This document shows positions 54,397-62,706 of a stretch of DNA of 64,000 nucleotides, piece by piece; the first letter of the stretch is position 1, and each line of letters begins with the position of its first letter. Origin of the DNA: an uncultured Aquitalea sp. (lineage in GTDB: Bacteria; Pseudomonadota; Gammaproteobacteria; Burkholderiales; Chromobacteriaceae); assembly GCF_945957525.1 (NCBI RefSeq), contig NZ_CAMFLA010000008.1:124001-188000 (forward strand). The letters are read 5' to 3'. The translations under genes and the position numbers were made by a program. Below the pieces are notes generated by a model. It searched no databases, had not been told where the DNA came from, and worked only from the letters and a program-made list of their open reading frames with translations.

Positions 54397-54422
54397 TCAA
54401 ACAAAAAGTTGGATTTGTTTGA
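54397..54422. promoter_or_regulatory. Inverted repeat, probable LysR-type operator
   Basis: TCAAACAAA-N8-TTTGTTTGA, a perfect 9-bp dyad in the 101-bp gap between ctlX and the divergent lysR-type gene. Position and size fit a LysR-type regulator site that would control both genes. A TACTAT -10-like hexamer for ctlX lies nearby on the minus strand (54379-54384). Confidence 0.65.
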
Positions 54423-54442
54423 CAAAACCATAATGAATTGGA

Positions 54443-55339
54443 ATGGATTTTCACCTCGCCGCCCTCAAGGCCTTTGTCGCTGCCGCACGTGAGTCGTCGT
54501 TCTCCCGCGCCGCCGACTGCCTGCACCTGACCCAGCCGGGCCTGTCCAAGCGGATCAAGAGCCTGGAAGACGGTTTGCGTGTCAGCCTGTTCGACCGCAT
54601 CGGCCGCCGTACCGTGCTGACCGAAGCCGGACGCGCCTTCCTGCCGCACGCCTTGCGCATACTGGCCGAAGCGGACGAGGCGGCGCAGTTGCTGCGGCAG
54701 ATGCAGCCCAGCCAGAGCGGCAGCCTGCATCTGGCCACAACGCAGCACATCGGTCTTTACTACCTCAAGCCCTGGCTGGCCGATTTTGTGCGTCACTACC
54801 CGGGCATTGATCTCACCGTCGACTTCAAAACCTCCGCGGAAACCCATCGCCTGCTCAGTCAGGGCGAGCTGGAGCTGGGTTTCATGTCCGAGCCGCCGCT
54901 GCACGAGCAAATGCTGGAATACGTGGCGGTGCTGGATGAAAAGCTTTGTTTCGCCGTGGCGGAGCAGCACCCCCTGGCGCTGCTGCCGGCGTTGACGCTG
55001 GGCGACCTCTCGCGCTACCCGGCCTTGCTGCCGGGCGGCAACACCCGTTGCCGGCGGCTGGTGGAGGCGCTGTTCCAGCAAGCCGGCACCGCGCTGGACG
55101 TGCGCGAACCGTCCAATTATCTGGAGGCCCTGCGCATGTTGGCCGAAGCCGGCCTGGGCTGGAGCGCGCTGCCCGAGGTCATGATCACGGCGGGTCTCAA
55201 GCGTCTGCCGTTGGCCGAACACGAGCCCACGCGCACCATCATGCTGGCCTATCACCGCAAACTCAGCCTGTCCGGGCCGGCGCGCCTGTTTCTTGACTGG
55301 GTCAAACAGCACCGGCTTGGGGTACACTCCGCCCCATGA
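54443..55339 (+). CDS. LysR-family transcriptional regulator
   Basis: A 298-aa regulator. N-terminal HTH: FHLAALKAFVAAARESSFSR, AADCLHLTQPGLSKRIKSLE; effector domain with SGSLHLATTQHIGLYYLKPW. Probably controls the divergent ctlX gene. Its stop overlaps the scpA start by 4 bp, so it is translationally coupled to scpA despite the unrelated function. Two GTTGGCCGAA words at 55138 and 55210. Confidence 0.9.
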   Translation: MDFHLAALKAFVAAARESSFSRAADCLHLTQPGLSKRIKSLEDGLRVSLFDRIGRRTVLTEAGRAFLPHALRILAEADEAAQLLRQMQPSQSGSLHLATTQHIGLYYLKPWLADFVRHYPGIDLTVDFKTSAETHRLLSQGELELGFMSEPPLHEQMLEYVAVLDEKLCFAVAEQHPLALLPALTLGDLSRYPALLPGGNTRCRRLVEALFQQAGTALDVREPSNYLEALRMLAEAGLGWSALPEVMITAGLKRLPLAEHEPTRTIMLAYHRKLSLSGPARLFLDWVKQHRLGVHSAP

Positions 55340-56163
55340 GCACCGCCACCGAACAGGATTTCGCCCTCACCTCGCCCGAGCTGCCCGCCGGCGTGCCGAT
55401 CGCGCACGTCTTCGGCCAACCTGTGCTGGAGGTGCCGCAAGACCTGTTCATTCCGCCGGACGCGCTGCAGGTGATTCTCGACAGTTTTGAAGGCCCGCTG
55501 GATCTCTTGCTGTACCTGATCCGCAAGCAGAACCTCGACGTGCTCAACATTCCCATGGCGGAAATCACCAGCCAGTACATGGGTTATGTGGACGCCATGC
55601 GCAGCGAGCGTCTCGAACTGGCGGCGGAATACCTGCTGATGGCGGCCCTACTCATCGAGATCAAGTCGCGGCTGCTGTTGCCGCGCCCGCCGGTGGACGA
55701 AGACGGCGAGGTGGACGACCCGCGCGCTGAGCTGGTGCGGCGTCTGCTGGAATACGAACAGATGAAGCTGGCCGGCCTTGAGCTGGACAAACTGCCGCAG
55801 GCGGATCGCGACTTCGCCTGGCTGGCGGTGCTGATCGAGCAGTCGGCGGAGGCCCGCCTGCCGGAAGTCTCACCGGTGGATCTGCGCCAGTCCTGGCTTG
55901 CCATCCTGTCGCGGGCCAAGCACAACCGCCATCACAAGGTGGAAAAGGACGAGCTGTCGGTGCGCGAACAGATGAGCTGGATCCTGCGTTATCTGCATGA
56001 TCGCGAATACGTATCCTTCGAATCGCTGTTCGAAGTGGAAAAGGGCGTGGCGCATCTGGTGGTCAACTTCATCGCCGTGCTGGAACTGGTGAAAGAAGGC
56101 TTGGTGCGCGTCAGTCAGGAAGCCGCCTACCAGCCGATCTACGTGCGGCTGGCCGTCAGTTGA
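55336..56163 (+). CDS. scpA: Segregation and condensation protein A
   Basis: A 275-aa kleisin that with ScpB and SMC organises the chromosome. The core begins FEGPLDLLLYLIRKQNLDVL, with MAEITSQYMGYVDAMRSERL and LAAEYLLMAALLIEIKSRLL. About 45 N-terminal residues precede the conserved part. Start overlaps the LysR stop. scpB follows after 60 bp. Inverted GTTGGCCGAA word at 55411. Confidence 0.94.
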   Translation: MSTATEQDFALTSPELPAGVPIAHVFGQPVLEVPQDLFIPPDALQVILDSFEGPLDLLLYLIRKQNLDVLNIPMAEITSQYMGYVDAMRSERLELAAEYLLMAALLIEIKSRLLLPRPPVDEDGEVDDPRAELVRRLLEYEQMKLAGLELDKLPQADRDFAWLAVLIEQSAEARLPEVSPVDLRQSWLAILSRAKHNRHHKVEKDELSVREQMSWILRYLHDREYVSFESLFEVEKGVAHLVVNFIAVLELVKEGLVRVSQEAAYQPIYVRLAVS

Positions 56164-56256
56164 GCGAGATGCTGCGGAAATTCCAAAAGTCGTGTAAAAT
56201 CCGCGCCTTCCCCGCGTTTTGACATGGCGGGCCCATCGGGCCCCGATATCTGGCCG

Positions 56257-56886
56257 ATGTCCACCATCACCGACTTAAACTATCTGAAGATCGTGCTGGA
56301 GACGGCGTTGCTGACCGCCACGGAACCACTTTCCGTTGCCCAGCTCAAAAAGCTGTTTGCCGAAGACATCAAGGCCGCTCTGATCAACGACATCCTGGAC
56401 GACATCCAGGGTGACTGGCGGGGCAGGGGAGTCGAACTGGTCAGGCTCAGTTCCGGCTGGCGCTTTCGGGCGCGGGCCGAATTCACGCCCTACCTGTCGC
56501 GGCTCAATCCGGAGAAACCGCCGCGCTACTCGCGCGCGGTGATGGAAACGCTGGCGATTATCGCCTACAAACAACCTGTTACCCGCGGCGACATCGAAGC
56601 CATTCGTGGCGTATCAGTGTCCAGCAGCGTCATGCAGACGCTGTCCGAGCGGGGCTGGATAGAAGTGATCGGGCACAAGGATGTGCCCGGAAGGCCGGGG
56701 CTATACGCCACCACCCGCAAGTTTCTCGACGATCTCGGATTTGTGTCGCTGAAAGATCTGCCCCCGCTGGCCGATCTGGGCAGCCTGGTGGTACCCGAGG
56801 CCCAGCCGCAAGCGACCGGCGAAGACGCCGAAGACAGCATCCCCCTCGACGATGAGGCGGACAATCCTGAGCCGATGCCGGAATAG
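56257..56886 (+). CDS. scpB: Segregation and condensation protein B
   Basis: About 209 aa from ATG 56257 ([20 protein letters not shown]); an ATG at 56224 adds 11 residues of uncertain reality. Two winged-helix domains with [40 protein letters not shown] and [20 protein letters not shown]. Acidic tail. Partner of ScpA in the condensin complex; rluB follows, the usual order. Confidence 0.94.
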   Translation: MSTITDLNYLKIVLETALLTATEPLSVAQLKKLFAEDIKAALINDILDDIQGDWRGRGVELVRLSSGWRFRARAEFTPYLSRLNPEKPPRYSRAVMETLAIIAYKQPVTRGDIEAIRGVSVSSSVMQTLSERGWIEVIGHKDVPGRPGLYATTRKFLDDLGFVSLKDLPPLADLGSLVVPEAQPQATGEDAEDSIPLDDEADNPEPMPE

Positions 56887-56930
56887 GCCGCAGCGCCAAC
56901 CGACGCGCTCATACAGAAAGAGCAAGATCT

Positions 56931-58343
56931 ATGTCTAAAGGACAACAAAACGCCCGCCAGCCGGCGGCGCGTGCCAAAGGCCGTGAATCCTCCCGCCGTC
57001 AGTCAGACGCGCCTCACGGCAAAGGCCAGCCGCGCGCCAAGGCCGGCAATATGATCAAGCCGCGCAACCCGGGCCAGGGCCCGGTGGCCGGCAAACCGCA
57101 GCAACCGCGCCGTCAGGCCCGCGACGCCTACGGCAACTTGCTGACCGGCGGACAGGGCGCGCCGCATGAAAGCGCGCCGCTGTTCAAGATGAGCCGCTCC
57201 GAACTGGCTCAGCTGGAGTTGCAGCGTCAGAATAAAGGCATTTCCGGCGGCGAGGTCAACGGCAATGTGGCCGAACCGAAAAAACCGCGCCGCCAGACGG
57301 GCGATAAGCCGCCGGCAGCCGCCGGCCAGGGCCGTCGCAACGGCGGCAACAAGCCTGCCGGGCTGGAGCACGAACGCCGCTTCGGCAACAAGAACGCCGC
57401 CATGCCGGCCGAGGCCGGCACCCCGGCCGCCGCGACTGGCGAAGCGCGCGGCAACGGCAAACCCGCCAAGCAGCTGGTGACCCGCGCCAAGAAACTGAAG
57501 CTGCGCAGTCCCAATCAGGATGTGAAGGAAAAGTCCCAGCGCCTGCGCGATGTGCGCCTGGCGAAGTCGGATATTGAACCGGTGCGCGTGCAAAAAGCGC
57601 TGGCGGCTTCCGGCGTTGGCTCCCGTCGCGAAATGGAAGAGTGGATCGAAGCCGGCCTGGTGCAGGTCAACGGCAAGCGCGCCAGCCTGGGCGATCGCGT
57701 CGGCCCGGAGGACCGCGTCACCGTCAAGGGCGACCAGATCAAGCTGAAATGGCCCGACCGCCTGCCGCGCGTCATCATGTATCACAAGCAGGAAGGCGAA
57801 ATCGTCTCCCGCGATGACCCGGAAGGCCGCGTCAGCGTCTTCCAGCGCCTGCCGCAAGCCCGCAGCAGCCGTTGGGTGGCCATTGGTCGTCTGGACATCA
57901 ACACCTCGGGTCTGCTGCTGATCACCACCAGCGGCGAACTGGCCAACCGCATGATGCACCCCAGCTTTGAAGTGGAGCGTGAATACGCTGTGCGCGTGCT
58001 GGGCGAGCTGACCCCGGAAATCGCCAAGGAAATGACTGCAGGCGTGGAACTGGAAGACGGCCCGGCCGTATTCCAGCGCGTGTACCAGCGCGGCGGTGCG
58101 GAAGACGGCGCCAACCAGTGGTACAACGTGGTGATCAAAGAGGGCCGCAACCGCGAAGTGCGTCGCATGTTCGAGCACTTCGGCCTCACCGTCAGCCGTC
58201 TGATCCGCGTGCGTTTCGGCAATCTGGGCCTGCCCCCGCGCCTCAAGCGCGGTCAGTTCTATGAACTGAACGAAGCCGAAGTGGCCGCCGTGATGAAATG
58301 GTCCGACCTGACCGTCACCGGCAAAAAGAAAGTCCGTCGCTGA
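56931..58343 (+). CDS. rluB: 23S rRNA pseudouridine synthase with long basic N-terminal extension
   Basis: A 470-aa RluB-type enzyme (pseudouridine at 23S position 2605 in E. coli). Residues 1-215 are a low-complexity Ala/Arg/Lys/Gln/Pro-rich extension. An S4 domain follows (VRVQKALAASGVGSRREMEE), then the catalytic domain with GRLDINTSGLLLITTSGELA (catalytic Asp in RLDINT) and REVRRMFEHFGLTVSRLIRV. The extension likely binds RNA non-specifically (inference); E. coli RluB is only about 290 aa. Confidence 0.93.
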   Translation: MSKGQQNARQPAARAKGRESSRRQSDAPHGKGQPRAKAGNMIKPRNPGQGPVAGKPQQPRRQARDAYGNLLTGGQGAPHESAPLFKMSRSELAQLELQRQNKGISGGEVNGNVAEPKKPRRQTGDKPPAAAGQGRRNGGNKPAGLEHERRFGNKNAAMPAEAGTPAAATGEARGNGKPAKQLVTRAKKLKLRSPNQDVKEKSQRLRDVRLAKSDIEPVRVQKALAASGVGSRREMEEWIEAGLVQVNGKRASLGDRVGPEDRVTVKGDQIKLKWPDRLPRVIMYHKQEGEIVSRDDPEGRVSVFQRLPQARSSRWVAIGRLDINTSGLLLITTSGELANRMMHPSFEVEREYAVRVLGELTPEIAKEMTAGVELEDGPAVFQRVYQRGGAEDGANQWYNVVIKEGRNREVRRMFEHFGLTVSRLIRVRFGNLGLPPRLKRGQFYELNEAEVAAVMKWSDLTVTGKKKVRR

Positions 58344-58378
58344 TCGCGGGGCTCTCCGTTTTCCGATGACTCCCGACA

Positions 58379-58405
58379 GGGTGATGGCGCGCCATCACCC
58401 TTTTT
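58379..58405 (+). terminator. Rho-independent terminator of scpA-scpB-rluB
   Basis: Stem GGGTGATGGC / GCCATCACCC (10 bp) with a GC centre, followed by TTTTT. Confidence 0.88.
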
Positions 58406-58417
58406 CTTGGAATTGCG

Positions 58418-58876
58418 ATGTTTGATTTTCTGCGCAGATTGTTTGCCGAAGACCCGCCAGTCGAAGTCTTGACGCCACGCGGGCCGCGCGCCTCCATCAT
58501 CATCATCGATGAAGGCCGGCTGTTGCTGATGAAGCGCGTCAAGTCGGGCAAGGTGCGCTACGTGCTGCCCGGCGGTACCATCAAGAGCGGCGAAACGCCG
58601 GCCATGGCCTGCGTGCGCGAAACACGCGAGGAAACCGGTCTCACCGTGTGGCTGGGCGACAAGCTGGGCGAATTCGAGCACAAGGGTCGGCTAGAGCATG
58701 TTTTCATTGCCAGCAAGCACCGCGGCACCCTGCAGCTGGGCGGTCCGGAGCTGGCCAAGATGAGCAAGGACAACCAGTACCACCTGCTATGGGTAGGCCC
58801 GGAGCAGCTGCTGGATTGCAAACTTAAGCCGCGGGCGCTGGAGCCGCATTGTCTCGCGCTGCTGTCACAGGCATGA
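58418..58876 (+). CDS. Nudix hydrolase
   Basis: A 152-aa pyrophosphohydrolase. Nudix box GGTIKSGETPAMACVRETRE followed by ETGL matches G-x5-E-x7-REUxEExGU. Preceded by PRASIIIIDEGRLLLMKRVK. Substrate (a nucleoside diphosphate derivative) cannot be inferred. Its start lies just after the rluB terminator. Confidence 0.88.
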   Translation: MFDFLRRLFAEDPPVEVLTPRGPRASIIIIDEGRLLLMKRVKSGKVRYVLPGGTIKSGETPAMACVRETREETGLTVWLGDKLGEFEHKGRLEHVFIASKHRGTLQLGGPELAKMSKDNQYHLLWVGPEQLLDCKLKPRALEPHCLALLSQA

Positions 58877-58938
58877 TGTCAATCTTGTGACGGCGGCCAG
58901 CCGCGCGCCGCCGATGGTTTGATTGTGGAATTGTGTCG

Positions 58939-59493
58939 ATGAGCAAGGCATTCACCAAAGAAAACGAGGAGATGGACGACGATCTGCCACCCGAGCAGCG
59001 TTTGCCCGCCTCCACTCGCAACTACATCACGCCGGGTGGTTGGCGTCGTCTGAAGGACGAGCTGTACCATTTGGTGAACCGCGAGCGCCCGGAAGTGGTG
59101 CAAGTGGTGAATTGGGCGGCCAGCAATGGCGACCGCTCGGAAAACGGCGATTATCTTTACGGCAAGCGCCGTTTGCGCGAGATCGACCGCCGCATCCGCT
59201 TTCTGACCAAGCGCCTGGAGTTGGCCGAAGTGGTGGACCCGGAAGCGCGCGAAGCCACTGATCAGGTGTTTTTCAGCGCCACTGTGCTGATCCAGCGCGG
59301 CGACGGCAACGAGCAGCGGCTCAGCATTGTCGGCGTTGATGAAATCGACCTGCCGCGCGGCCACATCAGCTGGATCTCGCCCATCGCTCGCACCTTGATC
59401 AAGGCGCGGGAAGGCGACAGCGTATTGTTTCGCGGTCCGGATGGCGACGAAGACATCGAGATTCTGGAAGTGTGTTACGAGAAAATCAGCTGA
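58939..59493 (+). CDS. greB: Transcription elongation factor GreB
   Basis: A 184-aa factor that rescues backtracked RNA polymerase. Coiled-coil finger with NRERPEVVQVVNWAASNGDR and SENGDYLYGKRRLREIDRRI, carrying the conserved acidic tip (NGDRSENGDY), then the FKBP-like C-terminal domain (SIVGVDEIDLPRGHISWISP). GreB rather than GreA by YITPGGWRRLKDEL and the R-rich finger. I used ATG 58939; a GTG 6 bp upstream is possible. One GTTGGCCGAA word at 59220. Confidence 0.92.
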   Translation: MSKAFTKENEEMDDDLPPEQRLPASTRNYITPGGWRRLKDELYHLVNRERPEVVQVVNWAASNGDRSENGDYLYGKRRLREIDRRIRFLTKRLELAEVVDPEAREATDQVFFSATVLIQRGDGNEQRLSIVGVDEIDLPRGHISWISPIARTLIKAREGDSVLFRGPDGDEDIEILEVCYEKIS

Positions 59494-59523
59494 GCGCCGA
59501 CACGGCGACTGCCCGGAAAACAA

Positions 59524-59553
59524 CAAGGCCCGCATCTGCGGGCCTTGGTTTTT
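59524..59553. terminator. Rho-independent terminator between greB and marR-like gene
   Basis: Stem CAAGGCCCGCA / TGCGGGCCTTG (11 bp) with TC centre, then GTTTTT; convergent genes on both sides. Confidence 0.85.
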
Positions 59554-59564
59554 GCGCGGGTTGA

Positions 59565-60014
59565 TCAGGCGGTCGGCGCGGCGTGCTTGCCTGCCAACTG
59601 GGCGTTGACCGCCATCCAGCCCTCGGTAGCGGTTTCGCCGGTATGGGCAAAGGCCTGCATCAGCAATTTTGCTTGTTCGCGATGCAGGGTTTCTTCCAGT
59701 TTGCGGCCTTCCTGCGTCAGCGAAAGCTGCTTCACCCGCTTGTCGTGGGCGGCAGCCATGCTGGCGATCAGCCCCATCTCCACCAGCTGGCGCAAGGGCA
59801 TGTTGATGGCTTGCTTGGTAACATCCAGCGCGGCCAGCAGGTCTTTCACCGACAGGCCGGGATAGCGTGCCACAAAGAAGAGGATGCGGTGGTGAACCCG
59901 CGCCAGACCGCGCTTGGCGAGCATCTCGTCGGGTTTGTCGGTGAAGGCTTTATAGGCATGGAAGAAGGCTTCCATGGCGGCGCGAAGATCAATGGAACTG
60001 GTTGACTCTGGCAT
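59565..60014 (-). CDS. MarR-family transcriptional regulator
   Basis: A 149-aa winged-helix regulator: RVHHRILFFVARYPGLSVKD, LLAALDVTKQAINMPLRQLV, then the wing HDKRVKQLSLTQEGRKLEET. Divergent from the PLP aminotransferase gene across 194 bp, so likely its regulator or autoregulated (inference). Effector unknown. Confidence 0.9.
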   Translation of the reverse strand: MPESTSSIDLRAAMEAFFHAYKAFTDKPDEMLAKRGLARVHHRILFFVARYPGLSVKDLLAALDVTKQAINMPLRQLVEMGLIASMAAAHDKRVKQLSLTQEGRKLEETLHREQAKLLMQAFAHTGETATEGWMAVNAQLAGKHAAPTA

Positions 60015-60208
60015 GTTGACGTCAGCCCGGTAGCAGGGTAGATTGGGTCAAAAAAATTGACATTTTATTGTCGGTTGCCACGACAGACCGCCATTGATCG
60101 GCAGCGCCGCACCCAACCGGCCGCTGCAGGAGCGAAGCTCCCGTCGCCCGCCACCCTCGGTCATGGAGACATGGTGACAGTCTGACGCCGGCAACTTGGG
60201 AGATTACC
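60015..60208. promoter_or_regulatory. Divergent control region marR-like / aminotransferase
   Basis: A 194-bp region containing TTGACA at 60057-60062 and a short dyad TGTCG-GTTGCCA-CGACA (about 60069-60085), a candidate MarR operator. No good -10 partner found for the TTGACA. Confidence 0.4.
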
Positions 60209-61366
60209 ATGTTTTCAGAACGTATCGAACGCCTCATGGGCTCGTTGATCCGCGAAATCCTCGCGGCCGCGCAGCGCCCCGAGGTGATTTCCTTCGCAGG
60301 CGGTCTGCCCCAGTCCAGCTGTCTGCCCAAGCTGGATTTCAGCGATGTGCCCCAGCATCTGGCCCAGTACGGCACCACCGAGGGCGAGCCGGAATTGCGC
60401 GAGGCCATCGCTCGTCAGGCGCAAGCCATGGGTATTCCCTGCAGCGCCGACCAAGTGTTGGTGCTGACCGGTTCCCAGCAGGCCATCGATCTGGCGTCCA
60501 AGCTGTTCATCGACCCGGGCACGCCGCTGGTGACTGAAGGTCCTACCTATCTTGCCGCCCTGCAGTCCTTCAATCTGTTCGGCGCCAAAATCACCGCGGT
60601 GGCCCAGCGGGACGGACGTTTGCCGCCGGCAGATCTGGCCGCCGCGCTGGACAGTGTCAAACCGCGACTGACCTACCTCATCCCCAGCTTCCAGAATCCG
60701 TCCGGCGCCTGTTACACCGAAGCCAATCGCCGCGAGTTGGCCGAAGTGTTGGATGCCGCCAGCACGGTGGTGTTCGAGGATGATCCCTACCGCGCGCTGA
60801 GCTATGACGGCGAAGCGCCGGCGCCGCTGGTGTCCCATCTGAAGAAGGCTTCGTGGATCTATGCCGGCTCCTTCTCCAAAACGCTGGCACCGGGTTTGCG
60901 CGAAGGGTTCTTGATTGCCACCCCGGATCTTTACCCTTTGCTGGTCAAACTCAAGCAATCCACCGATCTGCACAGCAATCGTCCGGGCCAGTGGTTCATC
61001 GCCAAGGCGCTGAACAGCCCGGACTACCCGGTGCATCTGCAACGCTTGCGCGACACCTATCGTGTGGGGCGCGACGCCATGCAGGCGGCCCTGGAAAAGC
61101 ACTTTGCCGATCTGGCCGACTGGCAGGTGCCGCATGGCGGCCTGTTCTTCTGGCTGACGTTGAAGCAAGCGCAGGATACTCGCGTGCTGTTGAAAGTAGC
61201 GCTGGAGCAAGAGAACGTCGCGTTCATGCCGGGCGAACCGTTCTATCCCGATCCGCAGCAAGGCATCGGTCACTTGCGGTTGAATTTCAGCCACGCCGCG
61301 CCGGAACGTATCGACGAAGGCATTGCCCGTCTGGCGGCGCTGATCCGTCAACGTCAGCGCGCCTGA
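60209..61366 (+). CDS. PLP-dependent aminotransferase (class I/II, LysN/AruH-like)
   Basis: A 385-aa fold-type I aminotransferase. PLP-lysine in YAGSFSKTLAPGLREGFLIA; substrate and cofactor loops VISFAGGLPQSSCLPKLDFS, YGTTEGEPELREAIARQAQA, YLIPSFQNPSGACYTEANRR and VVFEDDPYRALSYDGEAPAP. It resembles 2-aminoadipate/branched-chain-type transaminases related to MocR C-termini. No HTH domain. GGGAGA 7 bp before the ATG. Divergent from the MarR gene. One GTTGGCCGAA word at 60736. Confidence 0.9.
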   Translation: MFSERIERLMGSLIREILAAAQRPEVISFAGGLPQSSCLPKLDFSDVPQHLAQYGTTEGEPELREAIARQAQAMGIPCSADQVLVLTGSQQAIDLASKLFIDPGTPLVTEGPTYLAALQSFNLFGAKITAVAQRDGRLPPADLAAALDSVKPRLTYLIPSFQNPSGACYTEANRRELAEVLDAASTVVFEDDPYRALSYDGEAPAPLVSHLKKASWIYAGSFSKTLAPGLREGFLIATPDLYPLLVKLKQSTDLHSNRPGQWFIAKALNSPDYPVHLQRLRDTYRVGRDAMQAALEKHFADLADWQVPHGGLFFWLTLKQAQDTRVLLKVALEQENVAFMPGEPFYPDPQQGIGHLRLNFSHAAPERIDEGIARLAALIRQRQRA

Positions 61367-61385
61367 TGTCTTGCATTGTGTGATG

Positions 61386-61423
61386 AACAAGGTTGGCCTA
61401 AGACGTCTTCGGCCAACCTTGTT
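61386..61423. repeat. Near-perfect inverted pair of the GTTGGCCGAA word
   Basis: 38-bp palindrome: left arm AACAAGGTTGGCCTAAGAC, right arm its complement with one mismatch (T for G in the left copy). Located 20 bp after the aminotransferase stop and 29 bp before the next terminator. Parallels the inverted uptake-sequence pairs that act as terminators in Neisseria. Confidence 0.85.
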
Positions 61424-61452
61424 GTCTGATGCCGCAGGCAGCGGCGAACATG

Positions 61453-61483
61453 AAAAAGCCGGAGCGCAAGCTCCGGCTTTTTT
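61453..61483. terminator. Bidirectional rho-independent terminator
   Basis: Perfect 12-bp stem AAAAAGCCGGAG / CTCCGGCTTTTT, loop CGCAAG, between the convergent aminotransferase (plus) and oxyR (minus). Confidence 0.9.
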
Positions 61484-61500
61484 GCGGGCAGAGTGAGGCC

Positions 61501-62442
61501 TCAGACGCCGACGGGGCTTTCGCCTTCCAGCATGGCCACACCATCCAGCGCCGAGCGGAATACCGCCTGCTGCAGCGTCTCGATGGCCTTCTTGCGGAAG
61601 AACTGCTTGCGCGTCACCAGCATCACTTTGCGGCGCGGTTCCGGCGCGGCGAAGGGCACTATCGACAGCAGGCTTTCATCGCCGGGGCCGATCGAGGTGG
61701 CCGGCATCACGGTCACTCCCATGCCGCTGGCCACCATGTGGCGAATGGTATTGAGCGAGCTGCCTTGCAGCGCGCCGGCCAGGCCGGAATTGTGGTTTTG
61801 CTTGCTGGCCAGTTCGCTGCAGGCCTGCAGCACCTGATCGCGGAAACAGTTGCCCTGCGTGAGCAGCAGCACGCTCTCATCCGCCAATTGCTCGGGCTGG
61901 ATGGCGTCCTTTTTCTCCCAAGGGTGGCCCTTGGGGGTGGCGACGACGAAGGGTTCTTCGTAAAGTGGCCAGGCCAGCGTGCCAGTTTCTTCGAAGGGGT
62001 CGGCCACGATGATGGCGTCTACCTCGCCGCGCTTGAGCATTTCCGCTAGTCGCGCCGTGTAATTTTCTTCGAGGATGAGCGGCATTTCCGGCGCCAGAAT
62101 GCGCAGGGCCGGAATCAGGCGCGGAAGCAGATAGGGGCTGATGGTGAATATCACGCCTAGTTTCAGCGGGCCCACCAGCTCGTTCTGATGCTCGCCTGCC
62201 AGCCGTTTCACGGTTTCCGCTTCTTCCAGCACGCGCTGCGCCTGCTCGATGATGCGTTCGCCGATTTCCGTCACCGCCACTTCCTGGCCACCGCGTTCAA
62301 ACAGCGTGATGGCCAGTTCGTCTTCAAGCTTCTTGATGGCGATGGACAGCGTGGGCTGACTGACGAAACAGCTTTGCGCCGCGCGGCCGAAGTGGCGCTC
62401 GCGCGCCACGGCCACGATGTAGCGAAGTTCGGTCAGGGTCAT
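61501..62442 (-). CDS. oxyR: OxyR, LysR-type peroxide sensor
   Basis: A 313-aa regulator. HTH in LRYIVAVARERHFGRAAQSC and FVSQPTLSIAIKKLEDELAI. The redox cysteines are Cys199 and Cys208 in TQGNCFRDQVLQACSELA, at exactly the E. coli numbers and spacing, so a functional disulfide switch is expected. It starts 3 bp after the minE stop, so it is the distal gene of a min operon, as known in Neisseria. Confidence 0.95.
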   Translation of the reverse strand: MTLTELRYIVAVARERHFGRAAQSCFVSQPTLSIAIKKLEDELAITLFERGGQEVAVTEIGERIIEQAQRVLEEAETVKRLAGEHQNELVGPLKLGVIFTISPYLLPRLIPALRILAPEMPLILEENYTARLAEMLKRGEVDAIIVADPFEETGTLAWPLYEEPFVVATPKGHPWEKKDAIQPEQLADESVLLLTQGNCFRDQVLQACSELASKQNHNSGLAGALQGSSLNTIRHMVASGMGVTVMPATSIGPGDESLLSIVPFAAPEPRRKVMLVTRKQFFRKKAIETLQQAVFRSALDGVAMLEGESPVGV

Positions 62443-62445
62443 GGT

Positions 62446-62703
62446 TTACCGTTGGTGCTCGGGCAGTACGATGTTGACTTCCAGCACTTCATAATCGTCC
62501 TGCTTTTCCACCTGTACCTTGATGTCGTCCAGATTGACGGCAACGTATTTGGAAATAACTTCCATCAGCTCGCGCTGCAGGGCCGGCAGGTAGTCCGGCG
62601 CGCTGCGGCCGTTGCGCTCATGCGCAAGAATGATCTGCAGACGTTCGCGGGCGATGGCCGCGGACTTCTGGCGTTTGCCGAACAGAATGTCGATAAGAGA
62701 CAT
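62446..62703 (-). CDS. minE: Cell division topological specificity factor MinE
   Basis: An 85-aa protein: [40 protein letters not shown] and [20 protein letters not shown]. It stimulates MinD ATPase and confines MinCD to the poles. It is 3 bp from minD and 3 bp from oxyR. Confidence 0.96.
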   Translation of the reverse strand: MSLIDILFGKRQKSAAIARERLQIILAHERNGRSAPDYLPALQRELMEVISKYVAVNLDDIKVQVEKQDDYEVLEVNIVLPEHQR

Positions 62704-62706
62704 GGA

